Below, piece after piece: positions 1 to 7,672 of a stretch of DNA of 64,000 nt (position 1 is its first letter; every line of letters starts with the position of its first letter). Under the pieces are notes generated by a model. That model did no database searches. It was not told the DNA's origin and worked only from the letters and a program-made list of their open reading frames with translations. Position numbers and translations under genes: made by a program. The DNA is from Agromyces sp. H17E-10. GTDB taxonomy: Bacteria; Actinomycetota; Actinomycetes; Actinomycetales; Microbacteriaceae. Where the stretch lies: positions 2,294,001-2,358,000 of the forward strand of contig NZ_CP095042.1 of NCBI RefSeq assembly GCF_022919715.1, given 5' to 3'.

Positions 1-962
1 CGGCGGATGCCGCACGGATACGTGTTGCCGCTCTCGTAGAGGCCGATCGTGCCGCCCGAGATCGACTCCTCGCCGAGCCACCGGAACCACTTCTTCTGGT
101 CGGCGATCATCTGCTCGGCCGAGGTGTAGGTCGTGTGGTGGAAGCTCGACGGCTCTGCGCCCGTGTAGCAGTTGCGCACGACGTCGCGCGACGAGTACGG
201 GTACTCGTCGGCGAGGGTGCCGAGCGAGTGGCCGAGCTCGTGCATCGAGATCAGCGGTCCCTGCGGGGAGCCGCCCGAGGTCGTCGCGTTCGTGCCGCCG
301 ATGCCGCCGTACGTGAACGTGTTGAAGATCACGAGCGTCTGCAGGTTCTGCGAGTTGCGCGGGATGCCGAGCACCGGCGAGACGTACGTCTCGAGGATGC
401 GGTTGAGCGCCTGCGAACCCGTCTCGCACGGGTTCACGCCCGGCGGGTAGTACCCCGCGTCGTCCTCGCAGCCGACCGGCGCGCCGGCGGGCGTGACGCC
501 GCGGGCGAGCGGATCGCTGCAGCCGCCGCCGTAGTTCATGCGCAGCGCCGTGTTCTTCTCGTTGATCGGCCCCTCGCGCTCGCCGGTGTCGCGGATCGTG
601 CCGTCGGGATGCCGCACCCGACCGTCGGGGTCGCAGCGCACGCCGTAGTCGATCGAGGGCACCTCGACGGAGTAGACGTTGATGTAGTCGCGGTAGGTGC
701 GGAACGGCTCGGTCGACCACAGCACCGAGAGGTTGCGGTCGAGATCGGAGCGGAAGATCGACTGCTGGTCGGCCTGGTAGCCGTCACCGAGCACGATCAG
801 GTTGAGCCGGTCGGCGGCGGGCCCGGTCACCTGGACGGGAACGACCTTCGGATCGGGGAGCGGGGTCACCTCCTCCGCATTCGCCGGCGAGGCGACGACC
901 GCCCCGGTGATGAGCGTCGCGATCACGGTGATGATCGCGGCGACGGACGACCTGCTTCTCAT
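1..962 (-). CDS. Secreted M64 (IgA peptidase-like) zinc metallopeptidase, C-terminus beyond window
   Basis: The start at 962 follows a strong AGGAGG Shine-Dalgarno 8 nt upstream. The first ~30 residues are a typical signal peptide (Arg-rich n-region, hydrophobic core, ending SPANA), so the enzyme should be exported. The sequence reads HELGHSLGTLADEY from residue 241: the zinc motif HExxH (H241, E242, H245) with the downstream DEY characteristic of the peptidase M64 family. At least 320 residues are present and the rest lies outside the window. Members hydrolyse peptide bonds. The family name comes from an IgA protease of gut bacteria, but the substrate here is unknown. The gene is monocistronic as far as visible, downstream of and co-oriented with cofD. 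Confidence 0.85.
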   Translation of the reverse strand, partial: MRSRSSVAAIITVIATLITGAVVASPANAEEVTPLPDPKVVPVQVTGPAADRLNLIVLGDGYQADQQSIFRSDLDRNLSVLWSTEPFRTYRDYINVYSVEVPSIDYGVRCDPDGRVRHPDGTIRDTGEREGPINEKNTALRMNYGGGCSDPLARGVTPAGAPVGCEDDAGYYPPGVNPCETGSQALNRILETYVSPVLGIPRNSQNLQTLVIFNTFTYGGIGGTNATTSGGSPQGPLISMHELGHSLGTLADEYPYSSRDVVRNCYTGAEPSSFHHTTYTSAEQMIADQKKWFRWLGEESISGGTIGLYESGNTYPCGIR

Positions 963-1197
963 GAGTCACCCTCCTGGGCTCCGCGCGCGGCGGCGCCGGT
1001 CCGGCACCGTCGCGAACCCCCCGACGGTGCGACTCGGGGGTCGTCATCGTCGGCGACCCCTCGGCTCCTGCCTAACGGCAATCGCGGGGTTCCTCAATGG
1101 GATGCGACGATTGGCGTATCGCGGGTGGGACGCGTTCGACAACTGGAGCGGCCCCGGCGGCCCGGCGTGCAGGGCGGCGCGCCCGCAGGCCGGCGCG

Positions 1198-2244
1198 TCA
1201 CTCCGAGCGGATCGTCGCCGCGAGCCCCAGCGCGGCCTCGGCGAGCGCCGCCGAGGTGTCGGGGTCGCGCATCCACAGCGGCACTGCGGCGGCGACGAGC
1301 CCGGCTTCCGTGAGCGACGGCAGCGCCGAGGCATCCGATTCGTCGACGAGCCAGCCATCGACGATGCCGCCGCCCGACCGCGCGCCGTAGTGCCGGCCGA
1401 CCGCCTCGGCGGTCGTCTCGACGCCGATGACGGGCAGGCACGCGTCGGCCATGCCGCGCACGACCTTGCCGCCGATGATGGGCGAGACGCCGACGACCGG
1501 GGCGGAGGTCGCAGCCAGCGCCTCGCGGATCCCCGGCACCGCGACGATCGTGCCGATCGAAACGACCGGGTTCGAGGGAGCCAGGAGCACGACGTCGGCC
1601 TCGGCGATCGCCTCGACGACGCCGGGCGCGGGGCGCGCGTCGGCGAGGTTGCGCTGCACGAATCGACGGGCGGGCACGGCGGCTCGGTGGCGGGTCCACC
1701 ACTCCTGGAAGTGCATCTCGGCCCGGGTCGGGGCGCCGGCGGGCGGCGGAGTGTCGGTGGGCGCCAGATCGGCGACATCCACGTGTACGTAGGTGTCGAC
1801 CTCGGTGTCGGTCGCGGGGATGAGCTTCGCCCCGAGCGGCCACCGCTGCTGCAGGCGTTCGCCGACCTGCGACGGGGTGAGTCCGTCGCGCAACCATGCG
1901 GTGCGCGCGAGGTGCGTGCCGAGGTCGAGGTCGCCGAGTGTGAACCACGGCCAGCCGACGCCCCACTCGCGCAGCTCGGCTGCGACGCGCTCGGTCTCGC
2001 CGGCCCGGCCCCAGCCGCGCTCGGTGTCGTTGACGCCCGCGAGGTTGTAGAGCAGCGAGTCGAAGTCGGGCATGAGCCGCACGCCCGCGAGCCACACGTC
2101 ATCGCCAGTGTTCACGACGACGGTGATCTCGTCGGGGGATGCCTCGCCACCGTGACCCTCGGCGGCGCGACGCCGCACGGCTTCACGCAGTCCGAGCACG
2201 AATCGGGAACCGCCGACGCCGCCGGCCAGCACGGTGATCTTCAC
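1198..2244 (-). CDS. cofD: 2-phospho-L-lactate / phosphoenolpyruvate transferase (CofD/FbiA), coenzyme F420 synthesis
   Basis: 348 residues beginning MKITVLAGGVGGSRF, the nucleotide-binding N-terminus of the CofD family. In actinobacteria (FbiA) the enzyme transfers a phosphoenolpyruvyl or phospholactyl group from its GDP/GTP-activated form onto the deazaflavin Fo, giving (dehydro)F420-0 in the cytoplasm. The later motif VVLLAPSNPVVSIG also fits. The GTG start at 2244 is chosen because a TACGCT hexamer lies 6 nt upstream, the leaderless pattern repeated across this window. No fbiB or fbiC is visible here. Its relevance is that an F420-type oxidoreductase is encoded 8 kb away at 10046. Confidence 0.93.
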   Translation of the reverse strand: MKITVLAGGVGGSRFVLGLREAVRRRAAEGHGGEASPDEITVVVNTGDDVWLAGVRLMPDFDSLLYNLAGVNDTERGWGRAGETERVAAELREWGVGWPWFTLGDLDLGTHLARTAWLRDGLTPSQVGERLQQRWPLGAKLIPATDTEVDTYVHVDVADLAPTDTPPPAGAPTRAEMHFQEWWTRHRAAVPARRFVQRNLADARPAPGVVEAIAEADVVLLAPSNPVVSIGTIVAVPGIREALAATSAPVVGVSPIIGGKVVRGMADACLPVIGVETTAEAVGRHYGARSGGGIVDGWLVDESDASALPSLTEAGLVAAAVPLWMRDPDTSAALAEAALGLAATIRSE

Positions 2245-2250
2245 CCGTCA

Positions 2251-2256
2251 AGCGTA
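2251..2256 (-). promoter_or_regulatory. -10 hexamer TACGCT of leaderless cofD
   Basis: TACGCT lies on the minus strand exactly 6 nt before the GTG start, with no Shine-Dalgarno between. It matches the TANNNT actinobacterial -10 consensus at the spacing expected if transcription starts at or near the start codon. Confidence 0.6.
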
Positions 2257-2279
2257 GGCGCGCGGCGGCATCGCCAGGC

Positions 2280-4421
2280 TCACCGCCCGATCGAGAACCC
2301 GGCGCGTACGAGCTGCGGCACCGACGCGTCGGGCAGGTAGGCGCGCACGAGCGCGACGCCGATGCGGGCGAGGTCGGAGCCGTCGCGATAGAGCAGGTAC
2401 ATCGGTTCGCCGCGCGGGTTGAACTTCTGCTTGAAGCGGTGCAGCGAGCGGAACCCGTACGCCGGCTCGAGGAGCGCACCGAGCCGGTCGAGCGCCTGTT
2501 CGACGGGGTTCTCGTCGTCGAGCTCGGAGGAGTGGGCGAGCGGCGCACCCGAGAGCGACAGGAACGACGCCCCGTCGTCGCGGAACGCGAGCGCCGACGA
2601 ACCGATCAGGAACTCCATGACCGGCGGGAAGCCGCCGTCGCGCCGGCGCATGAGGTCGAGCGTCCAGCCGCGCGGCGTGCCACCCGGGGCGAAGACGGGC
2701 AGCCAGCTCAGGAACCCCTCGACGGTGCCGTCGTCCGACTCGGCGAGCGCGACGCGCACGGCGGGATCGAGTGCCTCGTCGACCGAGCCGAGCGTGAATC
2801 GCATCTCGGGCAGCCCCTTGTCGCCCACCCACTGCTCGGAGATCGCCGTGACCTGTGCCCTGACCGACCGGGGTTCGGCGGTCAGGTTGGTCAGGCGGAA
2901 CCGCACGCCCTCGCGCTCGGCGCGGTTGATCGCCGTGCGCACGGCGCCCCACCGCTTGCCGGTGAACTCGAGTCCGGGCAGGTCGACCAGGGTGTCCTCG
3001 GCGACCTGGAGTGCGCGCCAGCCGTCGGGCATCCCGTCGCGGGCGACGGCGCTCGCGCCGAACACGCACGGCACGAAGCCGGCGCGCTCAGCTGCGTCGG
3101 CGAACTCGCGGAGGGTCGTGCCGACCTCGTCGGGCGGGGCGATCGGGTCGCCGAGCACGAGTGCGACGCCCTGATGCGTCTGGTAGGCCACGACGGTGCC
3201 CGGGTCGCCGCCGAAGTAGTGCCGGTTGTCGCGCCACGTGGCCATCCACGAGAGGGCCCCGCCGCCGACCGTCTCGACCACGCGGCGGGCCTCGTCGATG
3301 CGGGCCCCGGGTCGGTCGGCGCCCCGGTCGCCGCTCAGGCGACGACGCAGCCTGGCGCGGAAGGCCCGGGCGTAGACGAGGAGCCACGCGAGCATCACAG
3401 CCCAGAGGAAGCCGACGGCGGCGGCGAAGGTCACGGCCTCCTGCGCCGCGGGGTCGGGCGAGCCCGATGCGTCGACGAAGACCTCGGGGTGCGCGAGGAC
3501 GAACATCGCGAGCGCGCCGAAGAGCACGTTGATCGAGGCGAGCACGATGGTGGTGATCCAGGCCGCGCGGTACCCACGGCGCAGCCCGGTCGCGACCACG
3601 AGCACGATGACCGCGTCGACGACGACGTCGGCCATGTCGAGGCCGCCGGCGTCGGTCGTTCCGAACGGGCCGGTCGTCGGCAGGATCGACGCCACGACCT
3701 GCACCGCGACGAGCGTGACGACCGCGATGAACGCGACGAACCGCTGTTCGCGGAGCGACGGCTTCGTGAACGAGCGCGCGTTCATGAGCAGCACGAGGCC
3801 GACCGCGGTCGCGTGCTCGACGTCGGCGACCGAGCCGAGGAAGAGCACGCTCACGAGCGTGAACGCGGTGAGCACGAGCAGCGCGCGACCGCGCCACGGC
3901 GACGCGAGGGCCGCCGCAGCGGCGGTCATCCCCGCGAAGAGGCCGCCCGAGGGGCCGACGTCGACCTGCACGACGAGGCCCTGTGCCCAGCTCGACCCCA
4001 TCTCGGCGAGACCGGCGATGACGACGGCCGAGCCGATGACCGCGACGAGCTGCCCGCCGAAGAAGTAGGCCGCCGCCCGGCCGCTGCCGCGCACCAGTTC
4101 GAGCCAGCCGACGCCGAGCGGCACGAGCACCGCGAGGATCAGGTACCCCCACGGCGCCGCGACGAGGAAGGTGCCGGTGACGACCGTCCACCAGCGTCCG
4201 TCGACGAACGACGGCACGCCGTAGGCGAAGGTCTCGTACCAGTCTGCCTCGGTTGCGGGCGCGGTCAGCGTGCCCGTCGCGATGCCCACCATGACGAGGG
4301 TCGCCATGAGTGCGATCGTGAACGGCACGCGGGCCGCGAACCGCAGGGCGGCCCGCCAACCGGCGCGGCGCGTGTCGATGCCGGCGGATGCCTCGGTGGA
4401 GGCGGTGCTCGTCTTGCTCAC
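2280..4421 (-). CDS. MprF-like membrane protein: rhomboid-like membrane part plus DUF2156 aminoacyl-lipid transferase domain
   Basis: 713 residues from a GTG start preceded by a G-rich Shine-Dalgarno. Residues ~30-340 hold about eight hydrophobic segments with a rhomboid-like stretch (PSGGLFAGM) near residue 155. Residues ~370-705 match the DUF2156 / lysylphosphatidylglycerol synthetase domain, with the WVGDKGLPEMRFTLG and LDLMRRR motifs of the family. MprF-type enzymes move an amino acid from aminoacyl-tRNA to phosphatidylglycerol and so lower surface charge. That this protein uses lysine, or makes an aminoacyl lipid at all, is inference. It is divergent from the AraC regulator at 4512, 90 bp apart, a likely regulatory pair. 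A membrane part of rhomboid type instead of the usual MprF flippase is the notable point. Confidence 0.82.
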   Translation of the reverse strand: MSKTSTASTEASAGIDTRRAGWRAALRFAARVPFTIALMATLVMVGIATGTLTAPATEADWYETFAYGVPSFVDGRWWTVVTGTFLVAAPWGYLILAVLVPLGVGWLELVRGSGRAAAYFFGGQLVAVIGSAVVIAGLAEMGSSWAQGLVVQVDVGPSGGLFAGMTAAAAALASPWRGRALLVLTAFTLVSVLFLGSVADVEHATAVGLVLLMNARSFTKPSLREQRFVAFIAVVTLVAVQVVASILPTTGPFGTTDAGGLDMADVVVDAVIVLVVATGLRRGYRAAWITTIVLASINVLFGALAMFVLAHPEVFVDASGSPDPAAQEAVTFAAAVGFLWAVMLAWLLVYARAFRARLRRRLSGDRGADRPGARIDEARRVVETVGGGALSWMATWRDNRHYFGGDPGTVVAYQTHQGVALVLGDPIAPPDEVGTTLREFADAAERAGFVPCVFGASAVARDGMPDGWRALQVAEDTLVDLPGLEFTGKRWGAVRTAINRAEREGVRFRLTNLTAEPRSVRAQVTAISEQWVGDKGLPEMRFTLGSVDEALDPAVRVALAESDDGTVEGFLSWLPVFAPGGTPRGWTLDLMRRRDGGFPPVMEFLIGSSALAFRDDGASFLSLSGAPLAHSSELDDENPVEQALDRLGALLEPAYGFRSLHRFKQKFNPRGEPMYLLYRDGSDLARIGVALVRAYLPDASVPQLVRAGFSIGR

Positions 4422-4448
4422 GATCCCCCCTCTGTCAACCGGTGGATC

Positions 4449-4481
4449 CCGTCCGGTCGCCACGTTATCGTGACCGTCCGG
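4449..4481. promoter_or_regulatory. Possible AraC operator: CCGTCCGG direct repeats 25 bp apart
   Basis: CCGTCCGG occurs at 4449-4456 and again at 4474-4481, inside the 90-bp divergent region between the MprF-like gene and the AraC gene. Same-orientation half sites about two helical turns apart suit an AraC dimer. Function is inferred only. Confidence 0.35.
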
Positions 4482-4511
4482 CGCGGCAGGTCGTCGGAGG
4501 AGGAGAGTTCG

Positions 4512-5453
4512 ATGGGCGACGTGATGCGACTCCGGTCGACCGACGTCGGCGTCGTGGAGCCGATCTGGCGGCAGTTCGCCCCGAGTGCGAGCATCAAGCG
4601 CGTCGTGCCCGACCGCTTCCGATTCGCCTGGGACTCCGCGTCGCTCGACGGGTTCTCCCTCGTCGAGTACCGGCTCGACGCCGACGTGGACTCGGTGCTC
4701 GACGCGACCGACCAGCTCTTCGTCTGCCAGCTCACGACGCCGGGCGGCGGCGTCGGCACCGCCCGCAACGCGTTCGACACCGCACTGCCGTGGGCCAGCA
4801 GCGGCCATCGCGTCGAGGCCAGCTGGCGCGGCGAGGCGAACGTGCGGGCGTTCATCTTCGACCTCGGCGCAGCCGAGCAGGTCGCGCGACGCATGAGCGG
4901 TGACGACACCCTGCGTCTGCGCGTGCTCGAGGAGCAGCCGACGTCGCCGGCCGCCGGGCGTGCGTGGATCAGCGCGTTCGACCACGTGCGGCGCTCGCTC
5001 GTCGACGAGGGCGCGCACGACGAGCCGCTCATCGCGGCCGAGCTCGCGGCGCACGCGCTCAGGCTGACGCTCGCCGCGATCCCCACCACTTACCTCGAGG
5101 CGATGGAGCGGGTGCCGCAGCGGGGCCCGGCCGACGCGACCGTGCGACGGGCGATGGCGTACCTCGACGAGCACGCCCGCGAGCCGGTCACGATCGACGA
5201 GGTCGCGGCGGCGGTGCACATCTCGACCCGCGGGCTGCAGTACGCGTTCCGGCGTGCGACGGGCGAGAGCCCGATGCAGTACCTGCGTCGCGCGCGGCTC
5301 GCCGGCGCCCGCGATGAGCTCCTCATCGGCCTCCAGTCGGTCGCCGTCATCGCGCGGAGGTGGGGTTTCGGCAGCACCTCGCGCTTCTCCCGGTACTACC
5401 GCGAGCAGTACGGCTGCACCCCGGGCGAACAGCTCCATCGCGCGCGGTCATGA
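4512..5453 (+). CDS. AraC/XylS family transcriptional regulator
   Basis: 313 residues; the start codon follows a GGAGGAGGAG Shine-Dalgarno. The C-terminal ~100 residues are a double helix-turn-helix AraC domain: VTIDEVAAAVHISTRGLQYAFRR for the first helix pair and the hallmark WGFGSTSRFSRYYREQYGCTPGEQL for the second. The N-terminal ~200 residues form an effector/dimerisation region of the AraC_binding_2 (AraC-type ligand-binding) kind, by appearance. Being divergent from the MprF-like gene, it probably controls that gene and itself. The ligand is unknown. Confidence 0.9.
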   Translation: MGDVMRLRSTDVGVVEPIWRQFAPSASIKRVVPDRFRFAWDSASLDGFSLVEYRLDADVDSVLDATDQLFVCQLTTPGGGVGTARNAFDTALPWASSGHRVEASWRGEANVRAFIFDLGAAEQVARRMSGDDTLRLRVLEEQPTSPAAGRAWISAFDHVRRSLVDEGAHDEPLIAAELAAHALRLTLAAIPTTYLEAMERVPQRGPADATVRRAMAYLDEHAREPVTIDEVAAAVHISTRGLQYAFRRATGESPMQYLRRARLAGARDELLIGLQSVAVIARRWGFGSTSRFSRYYREQYGCTPGEQLHRARS

Positions 5454-5526
5454 CACCAGTTCGTTTTCAGGACCCCACCGTGCGCGCAGCGGCTCGCCGT
5501 CGGGCGACCGGCGACGACGGCGCACC

Positions 5527-5532
5527 TACGCT
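5527..5532 (+). promoter_or_regulatory. -10 hexamer TACGCT of leaderless DUF7882 gene
   Basis: TACGCT followed by 6 nt and the ATG at 5539, with no Shine-Dalgarno in between; same arrangement as upstream of cofD. Confidence 0.6.
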
Positions 5533-5538
5533 CGATCC

Positions 5539-5913
5539 ATGGGCACCATCTACTACGGCAGCGGCATGAGCACACGGATCGAAGACCGCACCCTCGCACA
5601 TCTCAAGGTCGCGATCGTCTCGAAGCTGCGCCGCAACGAGAGCTTCACGCTGTCGTGGGCCCACCCCGACGACCACCCGGAGGGTCGCAGCACGCTGTGG
5701 CTGCACCCCGCGATCCCGCTGCGGTTCGTCTTCGACGAGCCCGAGGCGCCCCAGCTCAATCGCGAATGGCTCGAGCAGCTCATGCGGTCGGCCAACAGCA
5801 CCGGCGGCATCCAGCTCGTGCCCGAGCACCTCGAGCCGGTGTCGCCGCCCGCGCTGCCTGGTCTCGAGCAGCAGCGGCGGCCCGACCTGCAGCGGCAGCC
5901 CGAACCGGCCTGA
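5539..5913 (+). CDS. DUF7882 family small protein (Microbacteriaceae marker)
   Basis: 124 residues starting MGTIYYGSGMSTRIEDRTLAHLKVAIVSKLRRNESF. I recognise this opening (a YYGS turn, then DRxLAHLKVxIVxKLRRxESF) from a small protein widespread in Microbacteriaceae that is often mislabelled ATP-dependent DNA ligase. It has no ligase motif and is far too short for one. Function is unknown; no signal peptide or membrane segment is visible, so it is likely cytosolic. The C-terminal ~20 residues are Gln/Pro/Arg-rich and probably disordered. It appears to be transcribed alone from a leaderless promoter. Confidence 0.82.
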   Translation: MGTIYYGSGMSTRIEDRTLAHLKVAIVSKLRRNESFTLSWAHPDDHPEGRSTLWLHPAIPLRFVFDEPEAPQLNREWLEQLMRSANSTGGIQLVPEHLEPVSPPALPGLEQQRRPDLQRQPEPA

Positions 5914-5924
5914 TCGGTCACGAC

Positions 5925-5951
5925 AGGCCGGCCGCCCGACGCGCCCGGCCT
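5925..5951. terminator. Possible hairpin after the DUF7882 gene
   Basis: AGGCCGG (5925-5931) pairs with CCGGCCT (5945-5951) across a 13-nt loop, between two convergent genes. There is no U-tract; weak candidate. Confidence 0.35.
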
Positions 5952-6017
5952 ATCGTCGCGCTCTCGCGCGGGCGCCGCTCCCGGCCGTGCCGGACCCGAT
6001 GCGTCGGGGGCGACGGT

Positions 6018-7430
6018 TCAGTAGCCGCCGGCGACGACGTGCTGCGACGCCGTCGCGAGGGCGTCGGCCACGTCGTCGACGCCGTCGCGCACCATGCCGA
6101 CCGTGACCCGCACGAACTCGGGGTGGCGCGCGCGGCCGGTGCCCGCCGCATCCGTGCCGTTCGCAGCGGCGAGGAAGGGTGAGCCGGCGGCGACTCGGAT
6201 GCCCGCGACCGCGAGTTGCACGAGCGCAGAACGCTCGCCGAGCACCGGCATCCAGAGGTTGATGCCGTCGGCGTGCGCCACGTCGACGCCGCGCTCGCGG
6301 AGTGCGTCGCCGAGCATGCGCTGGCGCGTGTAGTACTGCCGGCGAGCCTCGGTGACCGCGTCGATCGACGCGCCGTCGGTGAGCAGGTCGAGCAGGATCG
6401 TCTGCACCATTCGCGAGGTCCAGCCGGGGCCGAGCATGCGGCGCCCGGCGATGTGCTCGACGAGCTCGCGCGGCCCGCCGAGGGCGGCGATGCGCAGGTC
6501 CGGGCCGTGCGACTTCGAGAAGCTGCGCACGTGCACCACACGCCCGGGCAGCCACGTGCCGAGCGTGACGTCGCCCTCGATCGAGATCAGGCCCGAGTGG
6601 TCGTCCTCGATGACGACGAGTTCGTCGACGCGTTCGGCCATGGCGATCGTGCGGGCGAGCGCTTCGGCGCGACCCGGCGTCATGGACGCCCCGGTCGGGT
6701 TCTGCGCGCGTGGCTGCAGCAGCACGGCGACGGGCCGCTTGCGCAGGGCGACGGCGAGCGCCTCGGGCACCATGCCGTGATCGTCGAGCCGCACCGGGAT
6801 CGCGACGGCGCCCAGCACGTCGAGCAGGTCGAGGAACGGCGGGAACCCGGGGCTCTCGACGACGACCCGGTCGCCGAAGCGCACCAGCTCCTCGAGGGTG
6901 CGCGAGACGGCGTCGAGGGCGCCGTCGACGACCATGATCGACTCGGCATCGCTCGGCCACGAGTCGCGCAGGACGCGTGCGAGCGCGGGGATCACGGGTT
7001 CGGCCTGGTAGCTGCCGGTCTCGGCCTTCGCCGAGACACGCGAGAGCGCCGGGCCGAGGGCGGGCAGCAGCAGCGGGTCGGGGGTGCCGCGCGAGAGGTC
7101 GAGCCGTACGGGGTCGTCGGGGGCGGCCATGCCGCGCATGCGCGGGGCGAGCCGCAGGGCCTCGGCACCCCGCACGAAGCTGCCGGCTCGTCCGCGGCTC
7201 TCGATGACGCCGGCGCGGGCGAGGGCCTGCCAGGCCTGGCTGATCGTCGCCGGGCTGACGCTCAGCGCGGCGGCGAGCTCGCGGACGGTGGGCAGTCGGT
7301 CGCCCGCGGCGAGGTCGCCGCCGTTCACGAGCCGCGCGACATCACCGGCGATCGTGCGCGGCGAGGCATCTGCGAACTCGGCGAGTTCGATCAATCGCGA
7401 GGCATCCACTCGAATACCTGACACCACCAT
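6018..7430 (-). CDS. MocR/GntR family regulator with aminotransferase-like effector domain
   Basis: About 470 residues. Residues ~10-85 are a GntR-type winged helix (VRELAAALSVSPATISQAWQALARAGVIESRGRAGSFV). The rest is a fold-type I aminotransferase-like domain with LQPRAQNPTGASMTPGRAEAL and a PLP-lysine motif RSFSKSHGPDLR, typical of MocR proteins that sense PLP or an amino compound. An ATG at 7428-7430 sits only 2 nt from GGAGG; either of the next two GTG codons gives better spacing, so the exact start is uncertain by 1-2 codons. It is divergent from the pyrimidine/hydantoin operon at 7673 and is its likely regulator. Its ligand could be beta-alanine or another pathway amine (inference). 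Confidence 0.9.
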   Translation of the reverse strand: MVVSGIRVDASRLIELAEFADASPRTIAGDVARLVNGGDLAAGDRLPTVRELAAALSVSPATISQAWQALARAGVIESRGRAGSFVRGAEALRLAPRMRGMAAPDDPVRLDLSRGTPDPLLLPALGPALSRVSAKAETGSYQAEPVIPALARVLRDSWPSDAESIMVVDGALDAVSRTLEELVRFGDRVVVESPGFPPFLDLLDVLGAVAIPVRLDDHGMVPEALAVALRKRPVAVLLQPRAQNPTGASMTPGRAEALARTIAMAERVDELVVIEDDHSGLISIEGDVTLGTWLPGRVVHVRSFSKSHGPDLRIAALGGPRELVEHIAGRRMLGPGWTSRMVQTILLDLLTDGASIDAVTEARRQYYTRQRMLGDALRERGVDVAHADGINLWMPVLGERSALVQLAVAGIRVAAGSPFLAAANGTDAAGTGRARHPEFVRVTVGMVRDGVDDVADALATASQHVVAGGY

Positions 7431-7496
7431 TGCCTCCGAACCGCGCAAGGGACAAGATATGTAACCACAGCGTCACAGAGTGAAACAGAAGAGAAA

Positions 7497-7511
7497 TGTT
7501 CAAGCCGAACA
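7497..7511. promoter_or_regulatory. Inverted repeat TGTTC-N5-GAACA in the divergent control region
   Basis: A perfect 5-bp inverted repeat with spacer AAGCC lies in an unusually A/T-rich stretch of the 242-bp MocR/operon intergenic region. Candidate operator or part of the promoter architecture; its length is modest, so chance is possible. Confidence 0.35.
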
Positions 7512-7540
7512 ATAACAGAACGGGCCACAAGCCCCTGGTT

Positions 7541-7561
7541 CGGCAGTTCCACCGGCAGTTC
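7541..7561. promoter_or_regulatory. Candidate MocR operator: CGGCAGTTC direct repeat, 12-bp period
   Basis: CGGCAGTTC at 7541-7549 is repeated exactly at 7553-7561, separated by CAC. MocR-type regulators commonly bind direct repeats in the divergent region between their own gene and the target operon, which is exactly where this lies (about 110 bp from each gene). Confidence 0.5.
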
Positions 7562-7672
7562 AATCGGTACATCTCGGCGTCGCAGCAGCACCCGGCGAGC
7601 ACCTGACACGAGCACCACGCCAGGCGATCCTCGAGTGAACGGCAATGGCGCCGCCCGACTCAGGAGACATTC

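Noticed and set aside
802-2340. 512-residue plus-strand open frame opposite cofD
   Set aside because: Arg/Ala-rich shadow of the minus-strand cofD gene; no family motif, no start signal.
2439-4500. Long plus-strand frame running into the AraC gene
   Set aside because: Only the part from 4512 (with Shine-Dalgarno and AraC fold) is real; the upstream part is antisense to the MprF-like gene and has charged low-complexity composition.
5539-5913. ATP-dependent DNA ligase
   Set aside because: This label is often attached to the DUF7882 family, but at 124 residues there is no nucleotidyltransferase motif (KxDG).
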